64,000 nt of DNA from an uncultured Bacteroidaceae bacterium (GTDB lineage Bacteria; Bacteroidota; Bacteroidia; Bacteroidales; Bacteroidaceae): the NCBI GenBank assembly GCA_905235525.1, contig CAJOLW010000010.1, positions 1 through 64,000 on the forward strand. The letters run 5' to 3'. Below, piece by piece: positions 7,673-16,665 of this stretch (its first letter is position 1; every line of letters starts with the position of its first letter). Under the pieces are notes generated by a model. The model saw nothing but the letters and a program-made list of their open reading frames with translations. It was not told where the DNA came from and ran no database searches. Position numbers and translations under genes: made by a program.

Positions 7673-9970
7673 TTAGAACGGCATGCCCACAGCGAAGTGG
7701 AAGGCGAAGTCGCGGTCGGAGTCGTGGTGAGTGATGGGGTAGTGGTCTCGACCTTCATAGGCAGGGTCGATGGCTTTCATGCCGGCATCGAAGCGAACGA
7801 TGAAGAAGTTAGCATCCATGCGGAGGCCTATGCCGTAACTGAGGGCTATCTCCTTCCAGAACGTGCCAAAACGGAACTCGCCACCAGGTTGATCCTTATA
7901 TTCGCGGATGGTCCAGATGTTACCAGCATCGACAAAGGCGGCTCCACTGAACTTCCAGAAGAGTTGGGCACGGTATTCGAGGCTGAGATCAAGTTTGATG
8001 TCACCTGACTGATTGAGGAAGTTGATGCCTTTATCCTTACCATTGTAGGTGCCAGGGCCGAGTGAACGCACCGACCATCCACGCACGCTGTTGGCTCCAC
8101 CGGCAAAGTAGCGTTTTTCGAAAGGTAATTGGTCGGAGTTGCCATAAGGATAGGCAATACCTAATGCGCCATGAAAGGCTACGGAATTATTTTTGTCGAT
8201 GCGGATGCTCTTGGAATAGTCAAAATCGCCGCGCACATATTGTGCAAAAGCCGTTCCGCAGAAGGTGTACTGACCTGTCGTGTTTCGTTTTCCGTTTGCC
8301 AAGTGAGTAATAGCATTCAGCACATTCCCCGATGTCTCGATGTTGAAACGTATCGTGTATGCATTCTTGCCATAAGTCTGCTCACGTGCTCCGAGCGAAT
8401 TGTATGAATAGGTGTAGCCCATCTTGGTGATGAGCAGGTTCTCGTAGTTGTATTTCAGAATGGCGTTCGTCCTGCCTAAAGAGTCGAGGTACTGCTCCTT
8501 GAAAGTTTTCGAAATCCAAGGCATATAGACGTAGTTCACTTCCAGCAAATCGAAGCGGTGCTGTACCCGTTGATTTGTGTTGTTCCACCTGTAGCGCCAT
8601 GCAGCAGTGAGCACATGTCGTTGGAATTCGGGACGGTTTTGCAGGTTATATTGCAAAGCGATTTCTGATGACGCATTGTGCTCTGTTCCCCATTCGCGTT
8701 TCACGTAGGGAAAAAGAAAAGAGGGAAACCCTAGTGCCGATTCGGCACCCACTTCTACATAGTTGTTGCCATCATAGCCCTCCAATCCAGTGATGGCTTC
8801 ATAGGCACCACGGATCTTGAACGTAAATGATTCTGAGCCACGGAAGAGGTTCTTGTTCTGGTAGGAGGTGGAGAGGGCTGCACCGAGGTCGCCAGCCGAA
8901 TTGGTCGCTTCCACATCGAATCCGAAAGAGTGGGGTTTGGCATGATTGACGATGATGTTGCAATCGAGCGTGTCGCTGCCAGGACGTTCCATTAAGTTGA
9001 TGTTGGAGAATGAAATGGCGCCAAGACGGGCATAGTTGGTGTAGGTACGGCGATAGTGGTTATCATTGTACAGTTCGTTGGGGCGTACTAACGAGTGGCT
9101 GATGAGCAGTCGCTTGCGGAAGTGTGAGTTCTCTTGATACAGAAAGTCGTACCCTTTATAGTGGATGCTGTCTGTCGGTTCGTTGGGATTGGTCACGTCA
9201 GTCAAGAACTTGACGGTTCCGATGGTGTATTGTTTGTGTTCTGTCGCTTCCGTTCGCCCGTTGTCTTGTTGTAGTTTTACAAGCATCTGTACATCCACTT
9301 CGGTCGAGTTTCGTGCAGTGTCAGCACTGAAACGGATGTCGTCTTTCGTGAACTTGTAATATCCATTGTTTCTCAAGTGAGTGGCAATCCGATTTCTTTC
9401 CCCATTCAAGGCAGTTACCTCAAAGGGGAGTCCTGTCTTCAACAGAGAGTTTGCGGTGTCTTCCACCATGATGAAATGTCGGAGTCCTCGGTCTTCCACG
9501 ATGCGGTGTACATTCCGGATGGTGTATCGTTCCTTGGGATGTACATTATAGAGCACGTTCATCTTCTTTCCCTTCACCATCTTGAACTCTTCCACTTCTG
9601 CCTTCATGTATCCAGCATTGTTCAGCACCTGTTCGATGTCGTTCTTGGTTCTTTCCGATTTCACGCTGTCGTACAGTACAGGTGCTTCACCTAATTTTCG
9701 CCAGAATCGGCATGACCTCTTTGTCGTGTCAGTGCCCGACAGCATGTAGATTTTCAAGGGCACCCTTGCTCCAAACCATTTGGAGTTTGTTTGTTGGGTG
9801 ACATAATCTCCTAACATATAGGTCTTCATCACCTCCTCGTCATCGCACGTCACAGCCACCCCTGTCAGCATGTGCTCTCCTTCGGGAATATACTTCTCCA
9901 CAGAACAAGCCCCAGCGAGCATGCTCAACAAGATGATGATGACATATATATATGGAAGATGGAGTTTCAC
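7673..9970 (-). CDS. tamL: TamL-like BamA-family outer membrane lipoprotein
   Basis: The 765-residue protein has a lipoprotein signal peptide (LAGAC, Cys 22), POTRA-like N-terminal repeats and a C-terminal Omp85 beta-barrel ending in Phe. The barrel contains the segment RYFAGGANSVRGWSVRSLGPG, which matches the conserved VRGF-type loop of Omp85 proteins. In Bacteroidetes this lipidated TamA relative is called TamL and is thought to act with TamB in outer-membrane assembly. The gene is single, divergent from the RNA methyltransferase, and its promoter sits 8 nt from a heptamer tetrad. The palindrome triad follows its stop codon. Confidence 0.87.
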   Translation of the reverse strand: MKLHLPYIYVIIILLSMLAGACSVEKYIPEGEHMLTGVAVTCDDEEVMKTYMLGDYVTQQTNSKWFGARVPLKIYMLSGTDTTKRSCRFWRKLGEAPVLYDSVKSERTKNDIEQVLNNAGYMKAEVEEFKMVKGKKMNVLYNVHPKERYTIRNVHRIVEDRGLRHFIMVEDTANSLLKTGLPFEVTALNGERNRIATHLRNNGYYKFTKDDIRFSADTARNSTEVDVQMLVKLQQDNGRTEATEHKQYTIGTVKFLTDVTNPNEPTDSIHYKGYDFLYQENSHFRKRLLISHSLVRPNELYNDNHYRRTYTNYARLGAISFSNINLMERPGSDTLDCNIIVNHAKPHSFGFDVEATNSAGDLGAALSTSYQNKNLFRGSESFTFKIRGAYEAITGLEGYDGNNYVEVGAESALGFPSFLFPYVKREWGTEHNASSEIALQYNLQNRPEFQRHVLTAAWRYRWNNTNQRVQHRFDLLEVNYVYMPWISKTFKEQYLDSLGRTNAILKYNYENLLITKMGYTYSYNSLGAREQTYGKNAYTIRFNIETSGNVLNAITHLANGKRNTTGQYTFCGTAFAQYVRGDFDYSKSIRIDKNNSVAFHGALGIAYPYGNSDQLPFEKRYFAGGANSVRGWSVRSLGPGTYNGKDKGINFLNQSGDIKLDLSLEYRAQLFWKFSGAAFVDAGNIWTIREYKDQPGGEFRFGTFWKEIALSYGIGLRMDANFFIVRFDAGMKAIDPAYEGRDHYPITHHDSDRDFAFHFAVGMPF

Positions 9971-9993
9971 AAGTGAATTTTGAAAAATCTTTG

Positions 9994-10001
9994 CAAAGGT
10001 A
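9994..10001 (-). promoter_or_regulatory. -7 box (TACCTTTG) of tamL
   Basis: TACCTTTG on the minus strand, 24 nt before the tamL ATG. The heptamer tetrad begins exactly 8 nt upstream, separated by a T-rich linker. Confidence 0.75.
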
Positions 10002-10009
10002 GGAAAAAG

Positions 10010-10037
10010 TTAGGAGTTAAGAGTTAGGAGTTAGGAG
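10010..10037. repeat. Tetrad of TTAGGAG heptamers between divergent promoters
   Basis: Four head-to-tail heptamers: TTAGGAG, TTAAGAG, TTAGGAG, TTAGGAG. The 28-bp block lies exactly 8 nt from the -7 box of tamL on one side and 8 nt from the -7 box of the methyltransferase gene on the other. It covers the positions where a -33 element would be expected. Confidence 0.9.
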
Positions 10038-10045
10038 TTTTTTCG

Positions 10046-10053
10046 TACCTTTG
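10046..10053 (+). promoter_or_regulatory. -7 box (TACCTTTG) of the RNA methyltransferase gene
   Basis: TACCTTTG lies 8 nt after the heptamer tetrad, with a TTTTTTCG linker, and 15 nt before the ATG at 10069. Confidence 0.75.
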
Positions 10054-10068
10054 TACAAAATATGTGGA

Positions 10069-10836
10069 ATGATTAGTAAGAACAGAATCAAGTATGTGCG
10101 TTCGCTGGAGATGAAGAAGTATCGCAAGGCGGAGGGTGTGTTTGTGGCGGAGGGTCACAAACTGGTGGGTGATTTGCTGGATGTGTTTGAATGTAAATAC
10201 TTGGCAGCCACCAGTGAATGGTTGTCGGCACATGAAGCGTGGATAGAGCAGAGGAAGAATCGTGTGGAAGTGGATGAGGTGACGGAAGAGGAATTGCGGA
10301 GGGTGAGTTTTCAGGAGACGCCGCAGCAGGTGTTGGCAGTATTCCGACAACCCATTTATGAGGTGAGCGTGGACGAGGTGGTGTCGCGGCAATTATGCTT
10401 GGCATTGGATGATGTACAGAATCCTGGCAATTTGGGCACGATTGTGCGATTGGCTGATTGGTTCGGCATTGAACACATCTTTTGTTCAAAAGGATGTGCC
10501 GACATTTATAATCCTAAGACGGTGCAAGCCACCATGGGAGGAATGGCTCATGTGCAGGTGCATTATGTGGATTTGCCTCAAATGTTGCAAGGGTTGGCGG
10601 ATGATATTCCAGTGTATGGCACCTTTTTGAATGGAGAGAATATGTATCAGAAGGAGTTGGAGAATCGGGGTGTGATTGTGATGGGAAACGAAGGGAAAGG
10701 GGTGTCGAAGGACGTGGAGGCTTTTGTAACGGAACGCCTTTACATTCCGAACTATCCAACGGGTAGGGAAACCTCAGAGTCGCTCAACGTTGCCATTGCT
10801 ACAGCCATCGTATGCGCCGAGTTCCGAAGGAGATAG
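10069..10836 (+). CDS. SPOUT-family (TrmH/SpoU) RNA methyltransferase
   Basis: The 255-residue protein has an N-terminal substrate-binding domain and a C-terminal SPOUT methyltransferase domain. Its three motifs are clear: NPGNLGTIVRLADWFG, VIVMGNEGKGVS and IPNYPTGRETSESLNVAIA. It uses S-adenosylmethionine to methylate ribose 2'-OH in rRNA or tRNA; the target nucleotide cannot be told. The frame opens six codons earlier only via TTG, and the -7 box overlaps that region, so ATG 10069 is the start. Its 3' end overlaps the convergent small gene by 63 bp. Confidence 0.9.
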   Translation: MISKNRIKYVRSLEMKKYRKAEGVFVAEGHKLVGDLLDVFECKYLAATSEWLSAHEAWIEQRKNRVEVDEVTEEELRRVSFQETPQQVLAVFRQPIYEVSVDEVVSRQLCLALDDVQNPGNLGTIVRLADWFGIEHIFCSKGCADIYNPKTVQATMGGMAHVQVHYVDLPQMLQGLADDIPVYGTFLNGENMYQKELENRGVIVMGNEGKGVSKDVEAFVTERLYIPNYPTGRETSESLNVAIATAIVCAEFRRR

Positions 10837-11022
10837 GACCTGTCTTGTATGATAGGCTTCTCTACCACGAATGATGATGGTGCCCCCCAGCCATTCAGTC
10901 ATGGGAAGTTCGCCTTCAAGTGGATAGTGATTGACCACTAAATGCTCAAAGAGTTCGACAACGTGATTGTTGTGGAACTCTTTTTCGTTGATGTAAACTC
11001 TTGATGCAGCAACTCTTCTCAT
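10774..11022 (-). CDS. Small conserved-looking protein of unknown function
   Basis: The 82-residue product starts MRRVAASRVYINEKEF and has a central MTEWLGGTIII segment. The motif resembles small Bacteroidales proteins I have seen near amidohydrolase genes, but I cannot name a family. It has no signal peptide or membrane segment. Its last 20 or so codons lie antisense to the end of the methyltransferase gene, so the two genes converge with overlapping ends and no terminator. The rich, non-repetitive composition outside the overlap supports a real gene. Confidence 0.6.
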   Translation of the reverse strand: MRRVAASRVYINEKEFHNNHVVELFEHLVVNHYPLEGELPMTEWLGGTIIIRGREAYHTRQVLSPSELGAYDGCSNGNVERL

Positions 11023-11024
11023 TT

Positions 11025-11060
11025 TAACCTTAACGCTAACCCTAACCCAAACCCTAACCT
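11025..11060. repeat. Telomere-like CCCTAA-type imperfect repeat
   Basis: A short run of imperfect TAACCC/TTAACC units fills most of the 46-bp gap between the DUF4296 gene and the small gene. It is too short and irregular to be more than a local repeat; its role is unknown. Confidence 0.7.
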
Positions 11061-11068
11061 TGCTGGAC

Positions 11069-12028
11069 TCACCTTCTCCTTCGTGGTCCTATCTTGTTGG
11101 GGGTACGAACTGATGGGGCGGCTTGTATGTTGATGTGTTCGCTCGACTTGTTTTGTTGGCGAATCTCTTCAGGGGTCAGACGGTGCTCTACAGGTTTGGG
11201 GAGTGTGTCGATGGTCACAGAGTCAGTTTTCACACTATCGACAACTTCCATGGTTTCTGGCTCTTTTTCATGCATACGAATCAGAGAGATATTGTCGATG
11301 AGACAGAAGTTGCGGGTGCTCTTCTTGCCTTTATAATAGAAAAAACCTGTAATGCTCTTGATGTCCTCGTCTTTACTCGTCTGCAGAGTCAGTTGTTGAA
11401 GTCCGTTGCCATTGATATTGCGTGTGATGCCAATTTGCTTGCCACTGGCGTAGAGTACGCTCAAACCGATATAAAGGGTAACGTCATAGTCGTCTCTGCT
11501 TTCTTTGATGAATAAGGGCGTTAGTGTGAGTATGAATTGATCTTGTCGTCGGAAACTTGTGTCAGCATGGATGGTGAAACTTTCCTTATTGAGCAGTTCC
11601 TTGTTGCGCAGAGTGAGGAGTTTGGCAGAATTCCAAAGGTTGGTGGTGTCTCCTCCAGTTGCAAAAATCGCCATCATGTCATTGTTTCCGTTCACCAGTT
11701 GAATCTCTTCATTCACGGCTGTGTAGCGGTTTTTCAGATTGTTGTAAATCTCATGAAGTTCTTTGGTGTGACGATTGTAATAGACAATGGACGAATCAAA
11801 TTGTGCCTCAGTGATGCCATGCTTCTCAAAGACTGCATTGATGTAGTCTTGTGCCTTCTCTTCCCGTTCGTTAACAGGTAATTCATCGATGATACCTTGC
11901 ATGAGGTGGTAGTCATACAGCACATCCTCCATTTTGCCTTGTGACAGTACACCTTTGGGACGGTTGTCACATGCCACCATGAGCAACATGGGTATAATGA
12001 TGAATGGTATGACGAAACGGAACCTCAT
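11069..12028 (-). CDS. DUF4296-family lipoprotein
   Basis: The 319-residue lipoprotein has a signal peptide ending LMVAC (Cys 20), then the DUF4296 core (KMEDVLYDYHLMQGIIDE and a helical region to about residue 110). A beta-rich C-terminal region ends in a basic tail. DUF4296 is a Bacteroidetes family of unknown function. It lies 3 bp downstream of lspA, the enzyme that would process its own signal peptide, and is probably co-transcribed with ileS and lspA. Confidence 0.9.
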   Translation of the reverse strand: MRFRFVIPFIIIPMLLMVACDNRPKGVLSQGKMEDVLYDYHLMQGIIDELPVNEREEKAQDYINAVFEKHGITEAQFDSSIVYYNRHTKELHEIYNNLKNRYTAVNEEIQLVNGNNDMMAIFATGGDTTNLWNSAKLLTLRNKELLNKESFTIHADTSFRRQDQFILTLTPLFIKESRDDYDVTLYIGLSVLYASGKQIGITRNINGNGLQQLTLQTSKDEDIKSITGFFYYKGKKSTRNFCLIDNISLIRMHEKEPETMEVVDSVKTDSVTIDTLPKPVEHRLTPEEIRQQNKSSEHINIQAAPSVRTPNKIGPRRRR

Positions 12029-12031
12029 GAT

Positions 12032-12658
12032 CTAATGCTTCTTGAACTGATATTGACTGACCAACTTGTGATAAAACAGCAGCAATGCCACAATGCCACA
12101 TGAAATGGCAGCGTCAGCAAAGTTGAAGATAGGGGAGAAGAACACGCAATGCTGTCCTGGATAGAAGGGCATCCATGTAGGCATTTCCCACTCGATGAGA
12201 GGAAAATAAAACATATCGACCACTTTTCCATAGAGGAACTCACCATAGCCATATCCCCAAGGTTGGAACTCTGCCACTTGAGGATAAGGAGGATTGTTGA
12301 AGATGAGCCCATAGAAGAGGCAGTCGATAATGTTGCCTGCCGCTCCTGCTGCAATGAGGGTAAGGCAAACGATGTATCCCATCGGCCTCCTGCGCTTGAT
12401 TTCAGTGTAAATAAACCATCCGATGAGCACGACAGCCACCATGCGGAAGAGGGTGAGGAAGAGTTTTCCACCCCATAGTTCCCAACCGAATGCCATGCCG
12501 TTGTTCTCCACAAAGACAAGGCTGAACCATGACGTGATCTCGATGCGTTCACCCAAATACATGCCCGTCTTGACACTGACCTTGATGATTTGGTCAATGA
12601 CAAGAACGGTCATGAAGAGGATGATGGAAATAGTGTATTTATTCTTTCTGGACACCAT
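12032..12658 (-). CDS. lspA: Lipoprotein signal peptidase (signal peptidase II)
   Basis: The 208-residue inner-membrane aspartyl protease has four hydrophobic segments. It cleaves signal peptides from diacylglyceryl-modified prolipoproteins. Visible motifs are VIDQIIK near the N terminus, VENNGMAFG, GAAGNIID with the first catalytic Asp, and FNFADAAIS with the second. An insertion between the two catalytic regions (about residues 125-160) is usual for Bacteroidetes LspA. The ileS stop is 5 bp upstream. In other Bacteroidales I recall a dksA-type gene between ileS and lspA; none fits here. Confidence 0.95.
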   Translation of the reverse strand: MVSRKNKYTISIILFMTVLVIDQIIKVSVKTGMYLGERIEITSWFSLVFVENNGMAFGWELWGGKLFLTLFRMVAVVLIGWFIYTEIKRRRPMGYIVCLTLIAAGAAGNIIDCLFYGLIFNNPPYPQVAEFQPWGYGYGEFLYGKVVDMFYFPLIEWEMPTWMPFYPGQHCVFFSPIFNFADAAISCGIVALLLFYHKLVSQYQFKKH

Positions 12659-12663
12659 CGCGT

Positions 12664-15600
12664 TTAGTCTTTCTGAACGGTGATGACTGCCTTGAATTCA
12701 TCGAAGTCGATCACCTCACCAGCGGGGTTGCTCAATTCGATGGAATTGGCAAGTACTTGGGCTGCGATGTTATCCTTGAAGGAGTCAAGGACCGCTTTTG
12801 TTTCAGGCGTTTCGGTGATAATCACCTTGATACGGTCGGTAATCTCGAAACCTTGCGATTTGCGGAGGCCCTGAATCTGCTTGATGACCTTGCGGGCATT
12901 GCCTTCGTTCTTCAAGGCAGGAGTGATGGTGATGTCGAGTGCCACGGTGGTGATGCCTTCGTTGGCTACACTCCATCCAGGGATGTCCTGTGACATGATG
13001 TCAACATCAGCCAATTCAATCACGGCATCCTGTCCGTCGGCTTGCAGTGTCACCTGTCCGTTGGCTTCGAGTTCGGCAATCTGTGCTTGCGACATCTCTG
13101 TTACCGCATTGCTCACGGCTTTCATCATCTTGCCAAACTTCTTACCCATCACACGGAAGTTGCACTTCACATTCTTCACCAGCATCTTGCCATCCATCAA
13201 CTGAAGTTCCTTCACATTCACCTCCTTGGTGATGATGTCTTTCATGCGCTCAATGTGAGCACTGAACACGGCATCAGTGTCAGGGATGGCGATGGCTTGA
13301 AGTGCCTGAATCACAGGAATCTTCACCTTCTTACGGATGGACAATCCCATCGAAGTCACCTTCATGGCATCTTCCATTGCCACTTCCAGTTCAGAGTCGA
13401 TGTATGCCTCGTTGAAGGTTGGGAATTTAGCGAGATGCACACTCTTGGAGTTATCCTTGCCAGTGGCGCTGTTGAGGTCGCGGAAGAGTTGGTCGGCATA
13501 GAAGGGCGCAATAGGTGCAATCAGTCGGCTCAATGTGTCGAGACAGATGTAGAGCGTCTGATAAGCCGAGAGTTTGTCAGTTGTCATCTCGCCACCCCAG
13601 AAACGAGGCTTGTTCAGACGGATGTACCAGTTGGAAAGGTTATCGATGACAAATGCCTGAATCAGACGACCAGCAGGTGTTGGGTCGTAGTCATCAAGAT
13701 AGGTCTGCACATTCTTCACCAGTGTGTTCAACTCAGAGAGCAACCAGCGGTCGAAGTCAGGACGCTCAGCGTAGGGGATGTCTGCTTCCTTGTAGTTGAA
13801 GCCATCCACGTTAGCATACATCGTGAAGAACGAATAAGCCTGTTGCAACTTGATGAAGAACTGGCTCGTCACTTCCTTCACACCTTCAGGGTCAAACGAG
13901 AGGTTGTCCCAAGGTGAAGAATTGGTAATCATGTACCAACGCACAGCGTCTGCACCGAAAGTGCCGATGCAGTCGAATGGGTTGATGACATTGCCCAGAC
14001 GCTTCGACATCTTGATGCCGTTCTTGTCGAGCACAAGACCATTGGAAATCACCGCCTTGTATGCCACCGAGTCAAACACCATCGTGGCGATGGCATGAAG
14101 GGTGAAAAACCAGCCGCGAGTCTGATCCACACCTTCAGCGATGAAGTCGGCAGGGTAGGCGATACCCTTGTCAATCAGTTCCTTATTTTCAAACGGATAG
14201 TGAACTTGTGCGTATGGCATGGCACCAGAGTCGAACCACACGTCGATGAGGTCGAGTTCACGGGTGAGCACATTACCCTTGTCCGACACCAGTTTGATGT
14301 CATCTACATAAGGTCGGTGCAGGTCAATCTTGTCGTAGTTTTCCTGACGCATGTCGCCCGGCACGAAACCTTTCTCCTTCAATGGGTTCGATGCCATCAC
14401 ACCCGCAGCCACAGCCTTCTCAATCTCGTTGTAGAGTTCTTCGAGCAGATTTCCTCGCGAGTGTCGCGGTTGCGCCAGATAGGCAGTGGAGTACCCCAGT
14501 AACGAGAACGGGAGAGGTTCCAGTCGTTGAGGTTTTCGAGCCACTTGCCAAAGCGTCCCGTACCAGTGCTTTCAGGCTTCCACTGGATGGTCTTGTTCAA
14601 CTCAAACATACGGTCTTTCTTTGCCGTCGATTTGATGAACCAAGAGTCGAGCGGATAGTAAAGCACAGGCTTGTCGGTGCGCCAGCAATGAGGATAGTTG
14701 TGGATGTGCTTCTCAATCTTGAAGGCAGTACCTTCTTCCTTCATCTCCAGACACAGCACCACATTCAGGTCCATATCCTTGTTGGCTGCCTTCTCGTCGT
14801 ACTTCCCACCCTGATTGTATTTCGGGTCGTAAGCGTTCTTGACGAAGTCGCCACTATGTTTCCAATAACTTTCATTGACACAAAGATTCACGAACTCCTC
14901 GTTCATGTCATCCTTCACGAAATACTTACCTGTGAAGTCCACCATAGGACGAGTGTCGCCAGCCTTGTCGATGACGAAGAGTGAAGGGATGCCAGCATCC
15001 TTTGCCACCTTGGCGTCGTCGGCACCAAATGTCGGAGCGATGTGTACGATACCCGTACCATCTTCAGTCGTCACATAGTCACCAGGGATAACACGGAAAG
15101 CCTCGTCTTCCTTCACCACCACCTTGTTGTCTTCCAGCGCACATGGTTTCACCCATGGCATCAGTTGTTGGTAGCGCAGACCCACGAGGTCAGTTCCCTT
15201 ACCCTTCCAAAGGATTTCGAGCGGCTTTTCGTTGCCCTCCTCGTCCTTTTCTGCTTGGAAGTAAGCGGACAGACGGCTTTCTGCCAAAATGTAGATAGCC
15301 TCTTCACCGCTGTAAGGGTTCTTGCCCTTGAGTGCCACGTAATCAATCTTAGGACCTACACAAAGAGCCGTGTTGGATGGGAGAGTCCAGGGAGTGGTTG
15401 TCCAAGCGAGGATGTAGGTGGGGAGGGAGGATTCGGGGAAACCGAATCCGGCAAGCCCGGAGGTGTTCTTGAGGCGGAATTGTGCCGTCACCGTTGTGTC
15501 CTTCACATCGCGGTAGCAACCGGGTTGGTTCAACTCATGCGAGGAAAGACCCGTGCCAGCCGCTGGGGAATAGGGTTGGATGGTGTAGCCTTTGTAGAGC

Positions 15601-16108
15601 AGTCCTTTATTATACAGTTGCTTGAGCAGATACCAATCTCGATGTACTTGTTGTCATAAGTGATGTAAGGATGCTCCAAGTCCACCCAGTAGCCCATCTT
15701 GTCCGTCAGTTCCGTCCACTCGTTGGTGTACATCATCACGTTCTTGCGACAAGCGTCGTTGTAGTCATCCACGCTGATTTTCTTGCCTATATCTTCCTTT
15801 GTGATGCCCAGCGATTTCTCCACACTCAGTTCCACAGGCAGGCCGTGTGTGTCCCAGCCAGCCTTGCGCTTCACTTGGAAGCCCTGCATGGTCTTATATC
15901 TGAGGAAAGTATCTTTTATCGTGCGTCCCATCACATGGTGAATGCCCGGATGTCCGTTGGCAGATGGGGGACCTTCAAAAAAGATGAATTGAGGACAACC
16001 TTCGCGTTCCTCTATGCTCTTGTGGAACATGTCTTCTGCGTTCCACTGCTCCAGAACCTCCTTGTTCACATCGGCGAGGTTCAACTTTGCTCTTTCTGTA
16101 AATTTCAT
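12664..16108 (-). pseudogene. ileS: Isoleucyl-tRNA synthetase, reading frame broken twice
   Basis: Three consecutive frames together cover a whole IleS. The N part (16108 to about 15638) has the HIGH-type motif GHPGIHH. The middle part (about 15635 to 14447) has the editing motif WTTTPWTLPSNT. The C part (about 14445 to 12664) has KMSKR and the anticodon-binding end. Near 15636, KYIE should continue to LW but 4 nt seem to be missing. Near 14446, the frame fails between REEIC and LEELYNE, with about 10 nt seemingly missing. Restoring 14 nt gives 3,459 nt, exactly 1,153 codons, a normal length. The missing-base counts are inferred from family sequences. As ileS is essential, either a second copy exists or these are assembly errors. 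Confidence 0.85.
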
Positions 16109-16117
16109 ATATAGAAG

Positions 16118-16212
16118 TTAAAAGTGAAGAGTGAAAAGTGGAAAATCTAAGTTACCCACCATTCGGGTTTGTTCATTGGAAAAGGATGCTTAGATTTTTC
16201 ACTTTTTACTTT
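16118..16212. repeat. AGTGAAAAGT-type repeats forming a long inverted repeat
   Basis: Short AAGTGAAAAG-like units lie on both sides of the gap between pyrI and ileS in opposite orientation. About 21 nt near 16130-16151 pair with about 21 nt near 16189-16210 with two mismatches. The structure follows the pyrI stop codon and could end the pyrBI transcript, although no clean T-run follows. Arm boundaries are approximate. Confidence 0.6.
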
Positions 16213-16219
16213 TCGTTTT

Positions 16220-16663
16220 TCACTTAAGTTTTATATCTTTCAGTTTTTGTTCCTTGCCGCAATACCGACATTTCAGTGTTTCCAAGTCCTTGCGGTAGAA
16301 CACCGTCTTCATGGGTTCGTTGTTGGTGATGCACACGGGATTGGCACACTTCACGATGTTCGTCAACTCTTCTGGTAGTGCAATCTCACGCTTCTCTGCC
16401 ACCTCGTAATCACGAATGACCGTCAGGCGCATATTGGGACAAAGCACAGCAAGTTTGCTGATTTCAGACTCCGAGAAGAACTTGCCTGCAATCTTGATGA
16501 TGCCCTTCTTGCCCATCACCTGACTTTCAAGGTTGTTGCCAATCAGCACAGGCTCGGTGCACAATTCCAGTTGGAGCAGTTGAGCCACTATGAAAAGTTT
16601 ATCTGTTGGGATGTGGTCAATCACTGAGCCGTTCTCCAGTGCTGCCACCTGTTGCTTTTCCAT
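16220..16663 (-). CDS. pyrI: Aspartate carbamoyltransferase regulatory chain
   Basis: The 147-residue chain starts MEKQQVAALENGSVIDHI, the usual beginning of PyrI, with the N-terminal allosteric domain that binds nucleotides such as CTP. The C-terminal zinc domain shows CANPVC and CRYC, the four Cys ligands that hold the catalytic-regulatory contact. The frame is open 21 codons further upstream, but that region overlaps pyrB. The start lies 2 nt after the pyrB stop, so the pair forms a translationally tight operon for the second step of pyrimidine synthesis. Confidence 0.95.
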   Translation of the reverse strand: MEKQQVAALENGSVIDHIPTDKLFIVAQLLQLELCTEPVLIGNNLESQVMGKKGIIKIAGKFFSESEISKLAVLCPNMRLTVIRDYEVAEKREIALPEELTNIVKCANPVCITNNEPMKTVFYRKDLETLKCRYCGKEQKLKDIKLK

Positions 16664-16665
16664 GT

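Noticed and set aside
13042-13917. Long plus-strand frame of 291 codons opposite ileS
   Set aside because: His/Leu-rich antisense shadow of a conserved coding region; no promoter or homology features.
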